Assembly (NCBI GenBank): GCA_050302475.1 | Contig: JBNLBF010000015.1 | Span: forward strand, 4,848-68,847 | From: NORP23 sp050302475 | GTDB taxonomy: Bacteria > Pseudomonadota > Alphaproteobacteria > Rhodobacterales > Rhodobacteraceae | Length of the DNA stretch: 64,000 bases | Direction of reading: 5' to 3' | Part shown: positions 32,444 through 40,743 of the stretch, in pieces | How the letters are laid out: every line of letters starts with the position of its first letter | How positions within the stretch are numbered: the first letter of the stretch is position 1 | Program-made: the position numbers and the translations under genes | Notes under the pieces: generated by a model | What the model was told of the DNA's origin: nothing | The model's database searches: none | The model's input: the letters and a program-made list of their open reading frames with translations, nothing else

Positions 32444-33313
32444 TTACTCACGCACCAGCTTCTCGTAGCTTTCAGACACATCGCGGGTTAGCGCACCAAC
32501 CTCGAAGTTATAATCACCGATCTTGCCAACAGGCGTGACCTCGGCCGCCGTGCCAGTCAGCCAGCATTGTTCGAAACTTTCCAGTTCCTCCGGCATAATG
32601 TGTCGTTCGTTTACCTTGATCTGGCGATCTCGCAGCATACCGATAACAGTCTGGCGAGTGATCCCGTTCAGGAAACAATCCGGTGTCGGCGTGTGAACCT
32701 CACCATCCTTGACGAAGAAAATGTTGGCCCCAGTCGCCTCGGCAACATAACCGCGATAATCAAACATCATGGCATCGGAACAGCCTTTCGCTTCGGCGGC
32801 GTGCTTGGACATGGTGCAGATCATGTAAAGACCCGCAGCCTTGGCTTTGGAAGGGATGGTCTCAGGCGACGGGCGTTTCCATTTGGAGATATCCAGCTTC
32901 GCGCCTTTCATCTTCGCATCGCCATAGTAATTTCCCCACTCCCACGCGGCCACAGCCATGCGGACCGGGTTGCGGGCGGAGGCGACACCCATATCCTCAC
33001 CAGCGCCACGCCAGGCAACAGCACGGACATAGGCGTCTGTGAAACCGTTGGCTTTCAGGACTTCGTATTTCGCCGCTTCGATTTCGTCCACCGTGTAAGG
33101 GATTTCGAAATCGATCAGCTCAGCAGACTTCCGCAGACGCTCGGAATGTTCGCGGCCTTTGAATATTGTCCCGTTATAGCAGCGCTCACCCTCGAATACG
33201 GACGAAGCATAATGCAGCGCATGCGTCAGAATGTGGACATTGGCATCACGCCACTCCACCAGTTTGCCGTCCATCCATATCCAGCCGTCGCGGTCATCAT
33301 ATGCACCAGCCAT
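32444..33313 (-). CDS. ilvE: Branched-chain amino-acid aminotransferase
   Basis: 289 residues, fold-type IV PLP transaminase. Final step in valine, leucine and isoleucine synthesis. Signature regions are LTHALHYASSVFEGERCY, AKAAGLYMICTMSKHAAEAKG, and YVAEATGANIFFVKDGEVHTP, followed by the GITRQTVI motif. The start at 33313 gives the conserved MAGAYDDRDGWIWMDG N-terminus. Divergent from petP. Confidence 0.95.
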   Translation of the reverse strand: MAGAYDDRDGWIWMDGKLVEWRDANVHILTHALHYASSVFEGERCYNGTIFKGREHSERLRKSAELIDFEIPYTVDEIEAAKYEVLKANGFTDAYVRAVAWRGAGEDMGVASARNPVRMAVAAWEWGNYYGDAKMKGAKLDISKWKRPSPETIPSKAKAAGLYMICTMSKHAAEAKGCSDAMMFDYRGYVAEATGANIFFVKDGEVHTPTPDCFLNGITRQTVIGMLRDRQIKVNERHIMPEELESFEQCWLTGTAAEVTPVGKIGDYNFEVGALTRDVSESYEKLVRE

Positions 33314-33425
33314 CGTTAACCCTTTCTCCCATCTGCGCTTTGCCCAGATTTTCATTTATTGCGCAATCGGCACTGATTGCGACAGTTTATTACACAAATC
33401 GTCGGAATCAGCTATCATTTGATTC

Positions 33426-33454
33426 TTGGAAAGTCAACAAGACTGACATATATT
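33426..33454 (+). promoter_or_regulatory. Candidate petP-petR promoter
   Basis: TTGGAA (33426-33431) and TATATT (33449-33454) with a 17-base spacer, 26 bases before the petP start. Good sigma-70-like spacing; assigned by eye. Confidence 0.45.
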
Positions 33455-33480
33455 GTGATGAACGATAAAAGGGAGATTCC

Positions 33481-33996
33481 ATGCAGCGTCCGCGCCCCCC
33501 GCGCCCTGTCGGCGGGTCAGAGCAATTACTGTTCCTGACTGACGACCAGCTTCGCCAGTCGATAGAGCTGATGTTTTTTGCCTATCGCGGGTTTACGGCG
33601 GACCCTGATTTTATTCTGGAGGATATCGGGTATGGACGCGCGCATCACCGGGCGATCCATTTCATCAATCGGCAGCAGGGACTGACGGTCAATGACCTTC
33701 TGGATATTCTTGGAGTCACGAAACAATCGCTAAACCGCGTGCTGCGTCAGCTGGTTGATGACGGGATGGTTGAGAGCCGGATCGGCACGACGGACCGTCG
33801 GCAACGAAACCTCTATCTGACTGAAAAGGGACAAGCGCTGGAGAAAGAGCTGTCCGAAGCTCAGCGAAAGAGGATGCGGCAGGCTTTCGCCGTCGCAGGA
33901 CCGGAGGCGGTACAAGGGTTCCGCCGAGTGTTGGAGCAGATGCTGGACCCGGCACAGCGCGACAAAATATTGCAGCTGACGGGTGAAATGAAATGA
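33481..33996 (+). CDS. petP: MarR-family regulator PetP
   Basis: 171 residues with a winged-helix MarR domain (helix-turn-helix about 60-105; LTVNDLLDILGVTKQSLNRVLRQL then the wing RIGTTDRRQRNLYLT). Immediate overlap (ATGA) with an OmpR-type response regulator reproduces the petP-petR pair described in Rhodobacter capsulatus, where both are needed for expression of the cytochrome bc1 operon petABC. The pet structural genes are not in the window, so the link to bc1 is inferred. Divergent from ilvE. Confidence 0.85.
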   Translation: MQRPRPPRPVGGSEQLLFLTDDQLRQSIELMFFAYRGFTADPDFILEDIGYGRAHHRAIHFINRQQGLTVNDLLDILGVTKQSLNRVLRQLVDDGMVESRIGTTDRRQRNLYLTEKGQALEKELSEAQRKRMRQAFAVAGPEAVQGFRRVLEQMLDPAQRDKILQLTGEMK

Positions 33997-34700
33997 CCGA
34001 AGAGCAGCAAGAAGCGCACCTCCTGATTGTCGATGATGACGAAAAAATCAGGGGACTATTACAGAAATTCCTCGCCCGGAACGGATATCTGGTGACGGCG
34101 GCGCGGGATGCGGCGCATGCGCGACGGATCCTCGGGGGACTCGATTTTGACCTGATCGTGCTGGACGTGATGATGCCCGGGGAGGATGGCTTTTCCCTGA
34201 CCCGCGACCTTCGTCAGAACCGTACGACTCCGATCCTGTTGCTGACGGCGCGGGGGGATTCAGATGACAGGATACGGGGGCTGGAGGCCGGGGCCGACGA
34301 TTATTTGCCCAAACCGTTTGAACCCAAAGAGTTACTGCTACGTGTGAACGCGATCCTGCGCCGGGTACCCAAGGCCGAGGTTGCACTGGAGCCGCCAAAA
34401 ACTTTGCAGATGGCCGACATCCGCTACGACGTCACCCGGTCCGAACTGTGGCAGGGCGACGAGCGTATCCGCCTGACAGCCACCGAAAGCGCCCTGATGC
34501 GGATATTTGCTGCGCAGCCTCACACGGCCGTCAGCCGCTCGCAACTGGTCGAGGATCTGGGCCGTGGCGATGGCGCCGCGCAGGAACGGGCAATTGATGT
34601 GCAGATCACGCGGCTTCGGCGCAAGCTGGAGGCCGACCCGAAACAACCGAGATACCTGCAAACCGTCCGCGGTGCGGGCTATATGCTGACGCCAGACTAA
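33993..34700 (+). CDS. petR: OmpR-family response regulator PetR
   Basis: 235 residues: receiver domain (about 8-125) with acidic pocket VDDDE (13-17), phospho-acceptor Asp58 in IVLDVMMPG and the conserved Lys in LPKPF, then a C-terminal winged-helix DNA-binding domain (about 135-232; RAIDVQITRLRRKLEADP). No histidine kinase is adjacent; in R. capsulatus PetR is also reported without a linked kinase. Overlaps petP by four bases. Confidence 0.88.
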   Translation: MTEEQQEAHLLIVDDDEKIRGLLQKFLARNGYLVTAARDAAHARRILGGLDFDLIVLDVMMPGEDGFSLTRDLRQNRTTPILLLTARGDSDDRIRGLEAGADDYLPKPFEPKELLLRVNAILRRVPKAEVALEPPKTLQMADIRYDVTRSELWQGDERIRLTATESALMRIFAAQPHTAVSRSQLVEDLGRGDGAAQERAIDVQITRLRRKLEADPKQPRYLQTVRGAGYMLTPD

Positions 34701-34709
34701 GGAACTCCG

Positions 34710-34919
34710 ATGGAAACCAAAGACAGCAACGGCGCCGTTATCAATGACGGCGACACGGTTCAGGTGATTAAAGACCTGAAAGTGAAAGGCATGTCAAAGG
34801 TGCTGAAACGCGGGTCCACGATCAAAGGCGTGCGCCTGACCGGTAATCCGGAGCAGATCGAATGCCGGATCGGGAAATCTACAATTATACTTAAAACGGA
34901 ATTTATGAAACGTGTCTAA
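34710..34919 (+). CDS. PhnA-domain protein without zinc ribbon
   Basis: 69 residues equal to the C-terminal domain of PhnA/YjdM (VINDGDTVQVIKDLKVKGMSKVLKRGSTIKGVRLTGN ... IVLKTEFMKRV pattern). The usual N-terminal zinc ribbon is absent, and the short form starts cleanly at an ATG with AAGGA upstream, so this is a natural short form rather than a truncation visible here. Function unknown despite the historical phosphonate name. Nine bases downstream of petR; ends four bases inside convergent hslU. Confidence 0.85.
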   Translation: METKDSNGAVINDGDTVQVIKDLKVKGMSKVLKRGSTIKGVRLTGNPEQIECRIGKSTIILKTEFMKRV

Positions 34920-36223
34920 AGCACATAACGGCTGAGGTCGGCTGACTTCATCAGCTCTCCCAGATGCTCGTCCACAAATGCCGCGTTGACCTCTACCGTC
35001 TCCCCTGCCCGATCCGGGGCGGTAAAACTCAGCTCCTCGAACACGCGTTCCAGCACCGTGTAAAGCCGCCGGGCGCCGATATTTTCGACCGTGGTGTTCA
35101 CCTCTGCCGCAATCTTCGCCAGCGCCGCGATGCCGTCGTCGGTGAAGGTGACCGTCACCTCCTCCGTCGCCATCAGGGCGGTGTATTGGCGGGTCAGGGC
35201 ATTGTCGGTCTCGGTCAAAATCCTCACAAAATCTTCTTCGGTCAGCGCCCGCAATTCCACGCGGATCGGCAGGCGACCCTGCAATTCCGGTAGCAGGTCC
35301 GACGGTTTCGCGATGTGGAAGGCACCGGATGCAATGAACAGGATATGATCGGTTTTCACCGCACCATATTTGGTCGACACGGCGGTCCCTTCGATCAATG
35401 GCAGCAGGTCGCGCTGCACGCCTTCGCGGCTGACATCAGCCCCACGCGCGTCGGAGCGCGCACAGACCTTGTCGATCTCGTCCAGAAAGACGATCCCGTT
35501 TTCTTCGACGGCTTTCAACGCCTCTTTGGTGATGGTTTCCTCGTCCAGCAGCTTGTCCGCCTCGTCGGCGATCAGCAATGCATAGCTGTCGGCGACCTTG
35601 ACCTTGCGCCGCGTCGTGCGCCCGCCCATTGCCTTGCCGAAGATATCGCCAAGGTTCAGCATCCCCATGCCCGACCCCGGCTGCCCTGGGATTTCCATCA
35701 TCTGGAGCGGGTTGGAAGTGTCGGCCAGATCAATTTCGATCTCCTTATCATCCAACAACCCGTCGCGCAGTTTCTTGCGGAACATGTCGCGGGTCTGCTC
35801 TCGGGCATCAGTCCCTGCCAGCGCCTCGATCACACGGTCTTCGGCGGCGTCATGCGCCTTGGCTTTGACATCCTCACGCATCTGTTCGCGCACCATCAGG
35901 ATGGCGCTGTCAACCAGATCGCGGACGATCTGTTCGACGTCGCGGCCTACATATCCTACCTCGGTAAATTTCGTGGCCTCAACTTTCAGGAACGGCGCTT
36001 TCGCCAGCTTCGCCAACCGGCGCGAAATTTCGGTTTTCCCGACCCCTGTTGGCCCGATCATCAGGATGTTTTTGGGATACACCTCGTCGCGCAGATCATC
36101 GCCCAACTGCTTACGCCGCCAACGGTTACGAAGCGCCACAGCGACCGAGCGTTTGGCATCCTTTTGCCCGATAATATAACGGTCCAGTTCGGAGACGATT
36201 TCGCGTGGGGTTAGGTCGGTCAT
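34916..36223 (-). CDS. hslU: HslUV protease ATPase subunit
   Basis: 435 residues, AAA+ unfoldase that feeds substrates into HslV. N-terminal LTPREIVSELDRYIIGQ, Walker A GPTGVGKTE (57-65), Walker B IVFLDEIDK, and the C-terminal ADLSRYVL tail that docks into HslV. The I-domain occupies about 110-245. It overlaps by four bases the upstream membrane-protein gene that separates it from hslV. Confidence 0.97.
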   Translation of the reverse strand: MTDLTPREIVSELDRYIIGQKDAKRSVAVALRNRWRRKQLGDDLRDEVYPKNILMIGPTGVGKTEISRRLAKLAKAPFLKVEATKFTEVGYVGRDVEQIVRDLVDSAILMVREQMREDVKAKAHDAAEDRVIEALAGTDAREQTRDMFRKKLRDGLLDDKEIEIDLADTSNPLQMMEIPGQPGSGMGMLNLGDIFGKAMGGRTTRRKVKVADSYALLIADEADKLLDEETITKEALKAVEENGIVFLDEIDKVCARSDARGADVSREGVQRDLLPLIEGTAVSTKYGAVKTDHILFIASGAFHIAKPSDLLPELQGRLPIRVELRALTEEDFVRILTETDNALTRQYTALMATEEVTVTFTDDGIAALAKIAAEVNTTVENIGARRLYTVLERVFEELSFTAPDRAGETVEVNAAFVDEHLGELMKSADLSRYVL

Positions 36224-37353
36224 AAAGCCTCCTGATATGGCGGAAGTTTAGATTTCAGCGGGAAGTTCGGCAGGATTTTCATCAACCAGGCGCGGATTTG
36301 CACCCACCATGTGCCAAGGGCGGTGATAAACGCACCCATGATCAGCATTGCCCAGACTATGGAGCCGTCATCTCCAGCGTTCTCGCCAGCGTTCAGCGCC
36401 CACAGAAGGATCGCACCGATATAGACGATGCCAGCGGTCAGGAAGGACCGGCGGTCGATGATGAGCGAGGCGATGGCGATGGCGGTTAGCGCAAGGGCGG
36501 CGAACAGATACCCTGCCCCGCCCTCGATCCCCAGCAGGGACAGCGCAACGACGTTGACGATGGCGGGGGCAGCGATGATGTGCAGCCAGAAACCACAGGC
36601 GGAATAGCGGCTGATCCGGTAGGGGTCTTTGAGGTCAAAGAACATACCGCCAAGGAATGCGCCGATCCCGAACAGCAGCAGTGTCCAGGCCAGTGTCGGG
36701 TTGCGGTTGAGGTCAAAGAACCCCTCGGCCGAGCGCATGAAGCCAGCGGCGAAGACACCTTCGGGCGCGACGATCCAGCTGATCGAAAAGGCGATACCGC
36801 CGCAAAACAGTCCGAACAGGAACATCGCGAAAGGCACGCGAAAACGCCAGAAATAGGCGAACATAGCGGCAGCCGAGAGAGTAAAGGTGATCAGGAACGG
36901 CCAGCCATCGCCGACCGCGTTACTCACAGCATTAATGTCCTCGCCATTTTGGGAAATGCCCAAGACACGTTCGAACATCAGATAGCTGATCAGGCCGAAA
37001 ACGGCAGACGCATAGACGCTCGCCAGCGCGATGCTGGGCAGCGTCATACGGCGGCGTAGCGTGAAGTAGGATGCGAAGGCGACCGTCAGCAGGATCGTGG
37101 CGATAGCCACCGCGATCACGCTTTGGAATACCATGGTGAAGGCGAGGATGCCGCCGAACAAGATACCAAGACCGACGGTCACAAAAATCTCCGAAAAGCC
37201 TTTGAACAGTTCGAACGGTTCGTCTTCGGTGCGCATGTTGGCGCGATAGCCTTTGCGGCCGTTGGCGATGGCGATCAGCTTGGCGGCTTGGGCTTCGTTG
37301 ATGGCCCCGGCAGCCACGCCAGCGCGGATGTCATCGAGGGAGAAATCAGCCAT
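36220..37353 (-). CDS. Multi-pass membrane protein between hslV and hslU
   Basis: 377 residues. A soluble N-terminus (about 1-50; LDDIRAGVAAGAINEAQAAKLIAIANG) precedes roughly ten membrane segments. The N-terminal helix-turn resembles the start of DUF2157-type membrane proteins, but I do not firmly recognise the family. It overlaps hslV by eight bases and hslU by four, so all three are one translational unit. Insertion of a polytopic membrane protein inside the protease operon is unusual compared with the direct hslV-hslU order of most bacteria. Confidence 0.8.
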   Translation of the reverse strand: MADFSLDDIRAGVAAGAINEAQAAKLIAIANGRKGYRANMRTEDEPFELFKGFSEIFVTVGLGILFGGILAFTMVFQSVIAVAIATILLTVAFASYFTLRRRMTLPSIALASVYASAVFGLISYLMFERVLGISQNGEDINAVSNAVGDGWPFLITFTLSAAAMFAYFWRFRVPFAMFLFGLFCGGIAFSISWIVAPEGVFAAGFMRSAEGFFDLNRNPTLAWTLLLFGIGAFLGGMFFDLKDPYRISRYSACGFWLHIIAAPAIVNVVALSLLGIEGGAGYLFAALALTAIAIASLIIDRRSFLTAGIVYIGAILLWALNAGENAGDDGSIVWAMLIMGAFITALGTWWVQIRAWLMKILPNFPLKSKLPPYQEAL

Positions 37354-37903
37354 TGATCACCTCCACCACCATATTACCGTTGGTATAAACACAGATTTCG
37401 GACGCGATGGTCAGGGCACGGCGGGCGATCACCTCGGCATCATCTTCGAAATCATACATGCCCCGCGCGGCGGCCAGCGCGAAATTGCCGCCCGACCCAA
37501 TTGCCGCAATATCATTTTCCGGTTCCAGCACGTCACCCGCGCCAGTGATGACATACAGCTCCGCCCCGTCGGTGACGATCAGCATAGCCTCCAGCTTTTG
37601 CAGATACTTGTCGGTGCGCCAGTCTTTGGCCAGTTCCACACAGGCACGTTGCAACTGTCCCGGCGTGGCCTCCAACTTGGCCTCCAGCCGTTCCAGCAGC
37701 GTGAACGCATCTGCCGTGGACCCGGCGAACCCGCAGACAACCTCGTGTCCACCGGGGGACAGGCGCCGAACCTTGCGGGCAGAGCCTTTGATGACCGTCT
37801 GACCCAGACTCACCTGCCCGTCACCAGCTACGACAACTTTGCCACCTTTACGCACTCCGACAATTGTCGTGCCGTGCCAACCGGGGAATTTCTGCTCGCT
37901 CAT
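37346..37903 (-). CDS. hslV: HslUV protease peptidase subunit
   Basis: 185 residues, threonine protease of the proteasome beta fold. The mature N-terminal nucleophile is the first Thr of TTIVGVRKGGKVVVAGDGQ (Thr12); the 11-residue prosequence MSEQKFPGWHG is typical for alphaproteobacteria. The conserved Gly-Asp-Gly-Gln-Val and GSGGNFALAAA motifs are intact. First gene of the hslV / membrane protein / hslU unit; divergent from the EEP gene. Confidence 0.97.
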   Translation of the reverse strand: MSEQKFPGWHGTTIVGVRKGGKVVVAGDGQVSLGQTVIKGSARKVRRLSPGGHEVVCGFAGSTADAFTLLERLEAKLEATPGQLQRACVELAKDWRTDKYLQKLEAMLIVTDGAELYVITGAGDVLEPENDIAAIGSGGNFALAAARGMYDFEDDAEVIARRALTIASEICVYTNGNMVVEVING

Positions 37904-38036
37904 CGGACCCTCCTTGGTTTCGGGGAGATATATGCGTTCAATCCGTGCTTTGCCAGCGTTTCACCATCCATTGTGTGAATTGTCACAGAGAATCGCTAGG
38001 GTAACGCATAGTCAATTGCTCAGGGGGAATGTCTCG

Positions 38037-39011
38037 ATGGCTGTATCACTCGGCACCTTTAACCTGAATAACCTGTTTTCCCGTTACAACTTTCAGGCGG
38101 AAGTCGACGGCATTCCCCCACAGGCGGCAGGCGGTATTGCCCTGACCTTTACCTCCGATGATGTTGAAGTCCGCACCTTCATGGGGCGGTTGGTCAAGGC
38201 GAAGGACCCTGACGACACCGCGACCATCGCCAATCGTATCCGTGACGTGATGAATTGCGATATTCTGGCGGTGCAGGAGGTCGAGCACATCGAAATCCTG
38301 AAAAAATTCAACCGGGACAATCTGAACAATATGTATCCGCATGTGGCGCTGGTCGAAGGAAACGACCCGCGCATGATTGATGTCGGACTGCTGTCAAAAC
38401 TGCCGCTGGGGGCGATCACCTCGCATCAGACGGCAGTGCATCCGGATGATCCGGGGCGTCGGGTATTTGGGCGTGATCTGTTGCAAGTCGAAGTGTTGAA
38501 GGACAATGGTGACAAGCTGTTGACCGTTTATAACACGCATCTGAAATCCCATTTTGTGCCCCATGATCAGGATCCGGTCACTGGCGCCGCAGCGGCGAAT
38601 GCCCGGCGGCGGCGGCAGGCGGAGATTGTCGCAAAGATCATCTCCAAACAGGAACGCGCCGGGGCGAAGTTTGCGCTGGTGGGTGACATGAACGACCCGG
38701 AAGATTCCGCCGATGTCGCCCCGATGCTGACGGTAGACGGCGCGGCGCTGGTCAACGGGCTGGCGAATGCTGTGGAGACACGTCCGCCGAAACCGGAAAC
38801 GCCGGGTCAGGGCAATGGTCCGGCCACGCCGCAATGGACACACCGCTTTAACCCGTCAGGACCAGAAACGCCGCGCTACGAGTTGTTTGATCATATCTGG
38901 CTCAGCCCGGGGCTGGCCCCGAAACTGCAATCCGCCCACATCGACCGCCGCACTAAGCATGGCGGGGACGGGTCCGACCACGATCCGGCGTGGGTGGTGC
39001 TGGATTTATAG
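38037..39011 (+). CDS. Endonuclease/exonuclease/phosphatase-family protein
   Basis: 324 residues, EEP fold. Catalytic pieces: FNLNNLF (N-terminal Asn), CDILAVQEVEHIE (metal-binding Glu), YNTHLKSH, VGDMNDPEDS (Asp-x-Asn) and the closing GSDHDPAWV (Asp-His pair). No signal peptide. Substrate (nucleic acid, phospholipid or inositol phosphate) is not deducible. The start at 38037 is in frame with the conserved first strand. Its last 59 bases overlap the convergent ATP-grasp gene. Confidence 0.88.
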   Translation: MAVSLGTFNLNNLFSRYNFQAEVDGIPPQAAGGIALTFTSDDVEVRTFMGRLVKAKDPDDTATIANRIRDVMNCDILAVQEVEHIEILKKFNRDNLNNMYPHVALVEGNDPRMIDVGLLSKLPLGAITSHQTAVHPDDPGRRVFGRDLLQVEVLKDNGDKLLTVYNTHLKSHFVPHDQDPVTGAAAANARRRRQAEIVAKIISKQERAGAKFALVGDMNDPEDSADVAPMLTVDGAALVNGLANAVETRPPKPETPGQGNGPATPQWTHRFNPSGPETPRYELFDHIWLSPGLAPKLQSAHIDRRTKHGGDGSDHDPAWVVLDL

Positions 39012-39864
39012 AACGCTCGGAAAACATTGCTTCCAGCGCGTCGACCAACTTTTCATTTTCCGCCGTGATCCTGCGCTGCAAAGCCCGGTTACCATTGGCG
39101 CTGCCCAGCGATTTGTTGGCGTCAAACAGGTGGGGTTTACCGTCGTATATAACGTAGTCGAATTTACCATATTGAATGCCCAGCGCCTCGCGTATGGCAA
39201 AAAATTCCTGGGGAATTTCTGAGGGGCGCACATCCGTAATGCGGGCTCCCTTGATGGAACTGGTTGACGACACAAATTGCGCGCACCGTCCGTAGTCCCC
39301 ACAAAAAACGTAGCTGCGAATAGCATAACCGCCCTCCACCTGTTCCGGTACAAACCGTTCGACAATGAAATCCGGATCACTCCACAGGAAAGACGGCACG
39401 TCATTCATATGGTCGTAGATTTGGTACTCGTCGATTGTCACGATATCCGGATGTGGCTTTGGTTTGCCCGCTGCCTCTGCTTGCAGGTTGTGGCGAAATT
39501 CGGGTTTTCCGAGGTTGTTCAGGATCGTTTTAACAATCACTTGTCCTTGCCAGTCGTCGGAGCGTGACAGCACCAGTTGGCTGTAGTTATCTCGCCGGAT
39601 ACTGACAGCATCAGCATTGATCGTGACCGGGAAATCTTTGGCGATCTCAAGATACGCGGCGGGCACCACCGAACAATCAAGATGATAGAAAAGTACGTCG
39701 CCTTCTGGGACATTCTCCGGACCCTGATGAAAGGTGACGACATGGCCGCGCTTGCGCAAAATTTCCGCCAACTGGAAGATCATGTATGTGGTTTGTGGTT
39801 TGCGGAAAAGTTTCTTTCGCGGAACCAGATCAAACTCGTGCACCAGCACGACTATATGTGACAT
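38953..39864 (-). CDS. ATP-grasp-like protein of unknown substrate
   Basis: 303 residues. The middle and end look like an ATP-grasp ligase: nucleotide-binding strand GQVIVKTILNNLG (about 126-138), FIVERFVPEQVEGGYAIRSYVF, and the metal-binding end KFDYVIYDGKPHLFDANKSLG. The N-terminal 100 residues (HIVVLVHEFDLVPRKKLFRKPQ...) would bind the acceptor. The last about 20 residues are Pro/Arg-rich and overlap the EEP gene on the other strand. It shares a 68-base divergent promoter region with a methyltransferase. I cannot name the substrate; a peptide- or metabolite-ligating enzyme is inference. Confidence 0.65.
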   Translation of the reverse strand: MSHIVVLVHEFDLVPRKKLFRKPQTTYMIFQLAEILRKRGHVVTFHQGPENVPEGDVLFYHLDCSVVPAAYLEIAKDFPVTINADAVSIRRDNYSQLVLSRSDDWQGQVIVKTILNNLGKPEFRHNLQAEAAGKPKPHPDIVTIDEYQIYDHMNDVPSFLWSDPDFIVERFVPEQVEGGYAIRSYVFCGDYGRCAQFVSSTSSIKGARITDVRPSEIPQEFFAIREALGIQYGKFDYVIYDGKPHLFDANKSLGSANGNRALQRRITAENEKLVDALEAMFSERSINPAPPTPDRGRTRPRHA

Positions 39865-39932
39865 TTACCACCCCGCAAACGCTTGCAGAAATTGTACTAA
39901 AATTGTAGCAGTTTGCCCGAGGGGATTAAAGA

Positions 39933-40718
39933 GTGAGCCACTACGAAAACATGATCGCCATTTGGGAGGCGATAGGTCTACCGCTGAGACCAAAAAGCCC
40001 AGTCAAAGAAAAAATAAAGGCACTGATCCCGTCGCCGGATTCGGACCTGCTGGTCATGGGTGTAACGCCAGAATTTTATGCGATGGCTGACAGGGTGACG
40101 GCGCTGGATATCAGCCCTGCGATGATCGGTGCAATCTGGCCCGGGGATGGACCTGGAAAACAGGCTGTTCAGGGTTCCTGGCTAGATATGCCGTTTGCGG
40201 ACGATAGTTTTGATATCGTGCTTTCGGACGGTGTAATGAACATCGTTTCCCAACCGGATTCGCTGGATCTGATGCTACGTGAAGTGCGAAGGGTGTTGCG
40301 ACCGGGTGGTCGCGCAATTATGCGGTGGTTCGTAGCGCCCGAAATCCAACCCGAAGATGCCGAAATTTTCGATTTCGCGATGAATCATTGCCAGGGCTCG
40401 ATAGATGCCATGCGCTGGCGCATTGTTGTTCACACCGCGCAATGCAGTGATGCCCCATACATCGAAGTGGCGGAAGCTTATGAAATGTTTGAGCGTTTGT
40501 TTCCAGATACCGAACAGTTGTGTTTAGCCAACGACTGGGATGCCGAGACCGTTGCGCGGGTTCGCGTCTATAAAGACGGAACGCAAAAGTTCCATATTCC
40601 CACATGCAGTGAAGCTATAGAAATTGCGCAGCGGTATTTTCCGACTGCTAGCGCTCACAGCAGCGGTAACTATGTGACGTCAGAACTGTTCCCGCTGATT
40701 GTCATGGAGAACGCTTAA
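39933..40718 (+). CDS. Class I SAM-dependent methyltransferase
   Basis: 261 residues starting with GTG at 39933. It is a Methyltransf_11-type protein: LLVMGVTPEFY (degenerate SAM loop), VTALDISPAMI (motif II), MPFADDSFDIVLSDGVMN (motif post-II) and LREVRRVLRPGGRAIMRW. The usual GxGxG loop is replaced by MGVTPE, so SAM binding may be altered. Divergent from the ATP-grasp gene and convergent with infB. Substrate unknown. Confidence 0.78.
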   Translation: MSHYENMIAIWEAIGLPLRPKSPVKEKIKALIPSPDSDLLVMGVTPEFYAMADRVTALDISPAMIGAIWPGDGPGKQAVQGSWLDMPFADDSFDIVLSDGVMNIVSQPDSLDLMLREVRRVLRPGGRAIMRWFVAPEIQPEDAEIFDFAMNHCQGSIDAMRWRIVVHTAQCSDAPYIEVAEAYEMFERLFPDTEQLCLANDWDAETVARVRVYKDGTQKFHIPTCSEAIEIAQRYFPTASAHSSGNYVTSELFPLIVMENA

Positions 40719-40740
40719 GTCCCGGCGCAAATGCCGGGAC
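40719..40740. terminator. Hairpin between methyltransferase and infB ends
   Basis: GTCCCGGC (40719-40726) pairs perfectly with GCCGGGAC (40733-40740), six-base loop, exactly between two convergent stop codons. No T-run on either strand; probably a bidirectional terminator or processing hairpin. Confidence 0.55.
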
Positions 40741-40743
40741 CAG

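Noticed and set aside
35315..36214. 299-codon open frame antisense to hslU
   Set aside because: A shadow of the highly conserved hslU gene; the translation is low-complexity His/Arg-rich and domain-free.
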